Source: Omphiscola glabra
Taxonomy: Eukaryota; Mollusca; Gastropoda; Lymnaeidae
DNA: 64,000 nucleotides
Reading direction: 5' to 3'
NCBI GenBank assembly: GCA_964017045.1
Contig: OZ024808.1
Location: forward strand, 29,854,495 to 29,918,494
This document shows, one piece after another, positions 57,101-64,000 of the stretch. The position numbers were made by a program, and so were the translations under genes. How positions within the stretch are numbered: the stretch's first letter is position 1; each line of letters opens with the position of its first letter. Below the pieces are notes generated by a model that had not been told where the DNA came from, did no database searches, and saw only the letters and a program-made list of their open reading frames with translations.

Positions 57101-60100
57101 TTGACAGAATCATGTGGACAGAATCAGATGGACAGAATCAGATGGACAGAATTAAATGAACAGAATCAAATGAACAGAATCAGATGGGCAGAATCAAATG
57201 AACAGAATCAGATGGACAGAATCATATGCACAGAATCATATGGACAGAATCAGATGGACTGAATCATATGGACAGAATCAAATGAACAGAATCAGGTGGA
57301 CATATTCATATGGACAGAATCAGGTGGACAGAATCAGATAGACAGAATCAAATGAACAGAATAAGGTTGACTGAATCATATGGACAGAATCAGATGAACA
57401 GAATCAGATGAACAGAATCAAATGAACAGAATCAGATTGACAGAATCATATGGACAGAATCAGATGAACAGAATCAGATGAACATAATCAAATGAACAGA
57501 ATCAGATGGACAGAATCAGATGGACAGATTCAGATAAACAGAATCATATGGACATAATCAAATGAACAGAATCAGATGGACAGAATCAAATGAACAGAAT
57601 AAAATGAACAGAATCAGATGGACAGAATCATATGGACAGAATCAAATGAACAGGATCAAATTAACAGAATCAGATGGACAGAATCATATGGACAGAATCA
57701 AATGAACAGGATCAAATTAACAGATTCAGATGGACAGAATCATATGGACAGAATCATATGGACAGAATCAAATGAACAGAATCAGATGGACAGAATCAAA
57801 TGAACAGGATCAAATTAACAGAATCAGATGGACAGAATCATATGGACAGAATCATATGGACAGAATCAAATGAACAGAATCAGGTGGACAGAATCATATG
57901 GACAGAATCAGATCGACAGAATCAGATGGACAGAATCAAAAGAACAGAATCAGATGGACAGAATCAAATGAACAGAATCAGATGGACAGAATCATATGGA
58001 CAGAATCAAATAAACAGAAACAGATTGACAGAATCAAATGGACAGAATCATATGAACAGAATCAGATGGACAGAATCATATGGACAGAATCAAATAAACA
58101 GAATCAGATGGACAGAATCATATGGACAGAATCATATGAAGAGAATCATATGGACAGAATCAGATGGACAGAATAAAGTGGACAGTATCAAATGAACAGA
58201 ATCAGATGGACAGAATCATATTGACAGAATCATGTGGACAGAATCAGATGGACAGAATCAGATGGACAGAATCAAATGAACAGAATCAAATGAAAAGAAT
58301 CAGATGGGCGGAATCAAATGAACAGAATCAGATGGACAGAATCATATGCACAGAATCATATGGACAGAATCAGATGGACTGAATCATATGGACAGAATCA
58401 AAAGAACAGAATCAGGTGGACATATTCATATGGACAGAATCAGGTGGACAGAATCAGATAGACAGAATCAAATGAACAGAATCAGGTGGACTGAATCATA
58501 TGGACAGAATCAGATGAACAGGATCAGATGAACAGAATCAAATGAACAGAATCAGATGGACAGAATCATATGGACAGAATCAGATGAACAGAATCAGATG
58601 AACAGAATCAAATGAACAGAATCAGATGGACAGAATCAGATGGACAGATTCAGATGGACAGAATCAAATGAACAGAATCAGGTGGACAGAATCATATGGA
58701 CAGAATCAGATAGACAGAATCAGATGGACAGAATCAAAAGAACAGAATCAGATGGACAGAATCATATGGACAGAATCAAATGAACAGAATCAGGTGGACA
58801 GAATCATATGGACAGAATCAGATAGACAGAATCAGATGGACAGAATCAAAAGAACAGAATCAGATGGACAGAATCAAATGAACAGAATCAGATAGACAGA
58901 ATCATATGGACAGAATCAAATAAACAGAAACAGATGGACAGAATCATATGGACAGAATCATATGAACAGAATCAGATGGACAGAATAATATGGACAGAAT
59001 CAAATGAACAGAATCAGGTGGACATAATCATATGGACAGAATCATATGGACAGAATCAAATGAACATAATCATATGGACAGAATCAAATGAACAGCATCA
59101 GGTGGACAGAATCGTATGGACAGAATCAAATGAACAGAATCAGATGGACAGAATCAGATGGACAGAATCAAATGAACAGAATCAAATGGACAGAATCAAA
59201 TGAACAAAATCAGATGGACAGAATCATATGGACATAATCAGATGGACAGAATCATATGGACAGAATCAAATGAACAGAATCAGGTGGACAGAATCACATG
59301 GACAGAATCAGATGGACAGAATCAAAAGAACAGAATCAGATGGACAGAATCAAATGAACAGAATCAGATGGACAGAATCATATGGACAGAATCAAATAAA
59401 CAAAATCAGATGGACAGAATCATATGGACAGAATCATATGAACAGAATCAGATGGACAGAATAATATGGACAGAATCAAATGAACAGAATCAGGTGGACA
59501 GAATCAGGTGGACAGAATCATATGGACAGAATCAAATGAACAGAATCAAATGGACAGAATCAGATGGACAGAATCAAATGAACATAATCAGATGGACAGA
59601 ACCAGATGAACAGAATCAAATGAACAGAATCAGATGGACAGAATCAAATAAACAGAATCAGATGGACAGAATCAAAGAACAGAATCAGGTGGACAGAATC
59701 ATATGGACAGAATCAGGTGAACAGAATCAGGTGGACAGAATCATATGGACAGAATCAGATGGGCAAAATCAGATGGACAGAATCAAATGAACAGAATCAG
59801 ATGGACAGAATCAAATGAACAGAATCAGATTGACAGAATCATATGGACAGAATCAAATGAACAGAATCAGATGGACAGAATCATATGGACAGAATCATAT
59901 GAACAGAATCAGATGGACAGAATCAAATGAACAGAGTCAGATGGACAGAATCAAATGAACAGAATCAGATGGACAGAATCAAATGAACAGAGTCAGATGG
60001 ACAGAATCAAATGAACAGAATCAGGTGGACAGAATCAAATGAACAGAATCAGATGGACAGAATCATATTAACAGAATCATATGGACAGAATCAGATGGAC

Positions 60101-63100
60101 AGAATCATATGGACAGAATCAAATGAACAGAATCAGGTGGACAGAATCACATGGACAGAATCAGATGGACAGAATCAAAAGAACAGAATCAGATGGACAG
60201 AATCAAATGAACAGAATCAGATGGACAGAATCATATGGACAGAATCAAATAAACAAAATCAGATGGACAGAATCATATGGACAGAATCATATGAACAGAA
60301 TCAGATGGACAGAATAATATGGACAGAATCAAATGAACAGAATCAGGTGGACAGAATCAGGTGGACAGAATCATATGGACAGAATCAAATGAACAGAATC
60401 AAATGGACAGAATCAGATGGACAGAATCAAATGAACATAATCAGATGGACAGAACCAGATGAACAGAATCAAATGAACAGAATCAGATGGACAGAATCAA
60501 ATAAACAGAATCAGATGGACAGAATCAAAGAACAGAATCAGGTGGACAGAATCATATGGACAGAATCAGGTGAACAGAATCAGGTGGACAGAATCATATG
60601 GACAGAATCAGATGGGCAAAATCAGATGGACAGAATCAAATGAACAGAATCAGATGGACAGAATCAAATGAACAGAATCAGATTGACAGAATCATATGGA
60701 CAGAATCAAATGAACAGAATCAGATGGACAGAATCATATGGACAGAATCATATGAACAGAATCAGATGGACAGAATCAAATGAACAGAGTCAGATGGACA
60801 GAATCAAATGAACAGAATCAGGTGGACAGAATCAAATGAACAGAATCAGATGGACAGAATCATATTAACAGAATCATATGGACAGAATCAGATGGACAGA
60901 ATCATATGGACAGAATCAAATGAACAGAATCAGGTGGACAGAATCATATGGACAGAATCAGATGGACAGAATAAGGTGGACAGTATCAAATGAACAGAAT
61001 CAGATGGACAGAATCAAATGAACAGAATCAGGTAGACAGAATCATATTGACAGAATCCTGTGGACAGGATCATATGGACAGAATCAGATGGACAGAATCA
61101 AATGAACAGAATCAAATGAACAGAATCAGATGGACAGAATCAAATGAACAGAATCAGATGGACAGAATCATATGCACAGAATCATATGGACAGAATCAGA
61201 TGGACTGAATCATATGGACAGAATCAAATGAACAGAATCAGGTGGACATATTCATATGGACAGAATCAGGTGGACAGAATCATATGGACAGAATCAAATG
61301 AACAGAATCAGATGGACAGAATCAAATGAACAGAATCAGATGGACATAATCATATGGAAAGATTCAAATGAACAGAATCAGATGGACAGAATCATATGAA
61401 CAGAATCAGGTGGACAGAATCATATGGACAGAATCAAATGAACATAATCATATGGACAGAATCAAATGAACAGCATCAGGTGGACAGAATCGAATGGGCA
61501 GAATCAAATGATCAGAATCAGATGGACAGAATCAGATGGACAGAATCAGGTGGACAGAATCATATGGACAGAATCAGATGGACAGAATAAGGTGGACAGT
61601 ATCAAATGAACAGAATCAGATGGACAGAATCAAATGAACAGAATCAGATGGACAGAATCATATGGACAGAATCATATGGACATAATCAGATGGACAGAAT
61701 CATATGGACAGAATCAAATGAACAGAATCAGATGGACAGAATCAAAAGAACAGAATCAGATGGACAGAATCAAATGAACAGAATCAGATGGACAGAATCA
61801 TATGGACAGAATCAAATAAACAGAATCAGATGGACAGAATCATATGGACAGAATCATATGAAAAGAATCAGATGGACAGAATAATATGGACAGAATCAAA
61901 TGAACATAATCATATGGACAGAATCAAATAAGCAGCATCAGGTGGACAGAATCGTATTGACAGAATCAGATGGACAGAATTCGATGGACAGAATCAGATG
62001 GACAGAATCAAAAGAACAGAATCAGGTGGACAGAATCATATGGACAGAATCATATGGACAGAATCAAATGAACATAATCATATGGACAGAATCAAATAAG
62101 CAGCATCAGGTGGACAGAATCGTATTGACAGAATCAGATGGACAGAATCAGATGGACAGAATCAGATGGACAGAATCAAAAGAACAGAATCAGATGGACA
62201 GAATCAAATGAACAGATTTAGATGGACAGAATCATATGGACAGAATCAAATAAACAGAATCAGATGGAGAGAATCATATGGACAGAATCATATGATCAGA
62301 ATCATATGAACAGAATCAGGTGGACAGAATCATATGGACAGAAACAAATGAACAGAATTAAATGGACAGAATCAGATGGACAGAACCAGATGAACAGAAT
62401 CAAATGAACAGAATCAGATGGACAGAATCAGATGGACAGAATCAAAGAACAGAATCAGGTGGACAGAATCATATGGACAGAATCAGGTGAACAGAATCAG
62501 ATGGACAGAATCAGATAGACAGAATCAAATGAACATAATCAGATGGAGAGAATCAAATGAACATAATCAGATGGACAGAATCATATGGACAGAATCATAT
62601 GGACAGATTCAGATGGACAGAATCATATGGACAGAATCATATGAACAGAATCATGTGGACAGAATCATATGGACAGAATCAGATGGACAGAATCAGATGG
62701 ACAGAATCAAATGAACAGAATCAGATGGACAGAATCAAATGAACAGAATCAGATTGACAGAATCATATGGACAGAATCAAATGAACAGAATCAGATGGAC
62801 AGAATCATATGGACAGAATCATATGAACAGAATCAGATGGACAGAATCAAATGAACAGAGTCAGATGGACAGAATCAAATAAACAGAATCACGTGGACAG
62901 AATCAAATGAACAGAATCAGATGGACAGAATCATATGAACTGAATCATATGGACAGAATCAGATTGACAGAATCATATGGACAGAATCAAATGAACAGAA
63001 TCACGTGGACAGAATCATATGGACAGAATCAGATGGACAGAATAAGGTGGACAGAATCAGATGGACAGAATCAAATTAACAGAATCAAATTAACAGAATC

Positions 63101-63597
63101 AGATGGACAGAATCAAATGAACAGAATCAGATGGACAGAATCATATGCACAGAATCATATGGACAGAATCAGATGGACTGAATCATATGGACATAATCAA
63201 ATGAACAGAATCAGGTGGACATATTCATATGGACAGAATCAGGTGGACAGAATCAGATGGACAGAATCAAATGAACAGAATCAGATGGACAGAATCAAAT
63301 GAACAGAATCAGATGGACAGAATCATATGCACAGAATCATATGGACAGAATCAGATGGACTGAATCATATGGACATAATCAAATGAACAGAATCAGGTGG
63401 ACATATTCATATGGACAGAATCAGGTGGACAGAATCAGATGGACAGAATCAAATGAACAGAATCAGATGGACAGAATCAAATGAACAGAATCAGATGGAC
63501 ATAATCATATGGAAAGATTCAGATGGACAGAATCAGATGGACATAATCATATGGAAAGATTCAAATGAACAGAATCAGATGGACAGAATCATATGGG
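54166..63597. repeat. 14-bp satellite-like array of 9.4 kb
   Basis: About 670 units of ATGGACAGAATCAG. Last base G/T/A and GG-to-GA changes define monomer types that recur in fixed strings, so there are higher-order units. One is an approximately 853-bp block (from about 59228) repeated at 60081; another, marked by ATGCACAGAATCATATGGAC, recurs near 57226, 58345, 61172, 63144 and 63327. 5' part (54166-55500) is dominated by the plain unit and GCAGAAGC variants; the 3' part by HORs. The 14-bp period cycles through three frames, giving dozens of 60-230-residue open + frames with a 14-residue period; none is treated as a gene. Confidence 0.97.
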
Positions 63598-64000
63598 ATC
63601 ACGATCCTTATGGGTTCACGAGTCTGTCGGGATCCAGTTTCCCGGTGTGATATCGATCCCGGTGGGATTACGAAAACGTCGGGTTTCCGATCCCGTCGTT
63701 ATTCCGCTATTGGTGGGCTCCCGATCCCGATCGTTACACCGTTTCCTTGTGGGCTCCCGATCCCGATCGTTACACCGTTTCCTTGTGAGTTCCGGATCTC
63801 GGTTGTGCAAAAATCCTGGTGTGATCACGTTTCCCTGTGATATCCCAATCCCGATAGAATCCTGATCCCAGTGGTTTACCGATCCCGATGGTTTCCCGTT
63901 TCCCCGTGGGATCCCTTTTCCTGGTGTTGTCCCCATGATCCCTTTACTCGATGGGATCGCATTACCAGTGGGTCCAGTTTACTCGTTCCGCTGCATATAG
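63598..64000. repeat. Degenerate GATCCCGAT repeat, period about 16-18
   Basis: Diverged units based on GTGGGATCCCGATCCCG, with one exact 36-bp duplication (GGGCTCCCGATCCCGATCGT at 63715 and 63751). It begins immediately at the end of the 14-bp array and runs to the window edge. Confidence 0.85.

Noticed and set aside
54179..63484. Many 60-230-residue frames of MDRIRWTESDGQNQ type
   Set aside because: By-products of the 14-bp array cycling through three frames; all break at random units.

Overview
This is a eukaryotic, animal nuclear window, most likely from a mollusc and plausibly a gastropod. It has spliced genes, LINE, SINE, hAT and LTR remnants, no operons, and many minisatellites. The organism call is an inference. 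It rests on a BarH-like homeobox exon, a trypsin-fold protease gene, RTE-like LINE tails, and a hAT remnant resembling the SPIN family, which is known from several animal groups including a pond snail.

By a rough hand tally about half of the window is tandem repeat (units 7-126 bp, more than 50 arrays). The largest are a 14-bp array of 9.4 kb (54166-63597), a 22-bp array of 3.3 kb (50080-53345), a 32-bp array of about 2 kb (4475-6431) and an 18-bp array of 1.6 kb (31110-32725). Nearly all long ORFs are open frames inside these arrays and are not treated as genes.

Two protein-coding loci can be supported. (1) 6575-6830, + strand: the last exon of a BARHL/BarH homeobox gene. It carries the end of homeodomain helix 3 and the C-terminal tail, and its upstream exons lie outside the window. 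(2) 38854-47003, - strand: a six-exon S1A (trypsin/chymotrypsin-fold) serine protease gene. It has a signal peptide, an R/IVNG activation site, His, Asp and Ser exons, a C-terminal exon, two polyadenylation signals and a possible TATA box. The copy shown here has an in-frame TGA in exon 4 and a one-base phase mismatch at the exon 5/6 junction, so it is a decaying gene or carries assembly errors. Every one of its five introns contains a tandem array. Two of these appear to have grown out of the splice junctions themselves: the intron 5 array repeats the end of exon 5 plus its 5' splice site, and the intron 2 array is the polypyrimidine tract leading into exon 3.

Mobile elements: two solo LTRs with perfect 5-bp target duplications (1451-2065 and 20249-20778), each inserted into a minisatellite; two LINE 3' ends (22995-23210; 46126-46910, the latter with an internal 41-bp expansion); a hAT MITE with TIRs and an 8-bp duplication (21837-22004); a SPIN-like hAT remnant (34503-34674); a probable TIR element (37453-38098); a tRNA-derived SINE family in three places; and two pairs of dispersed repeats of unknown class.

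The 32 kb between the homeobox exon and the protease gene has no other recognisable gene. Several non-repetitive blocks there have balanced composition and homeodomain-like sites; they are candidate regulatory DNA only.
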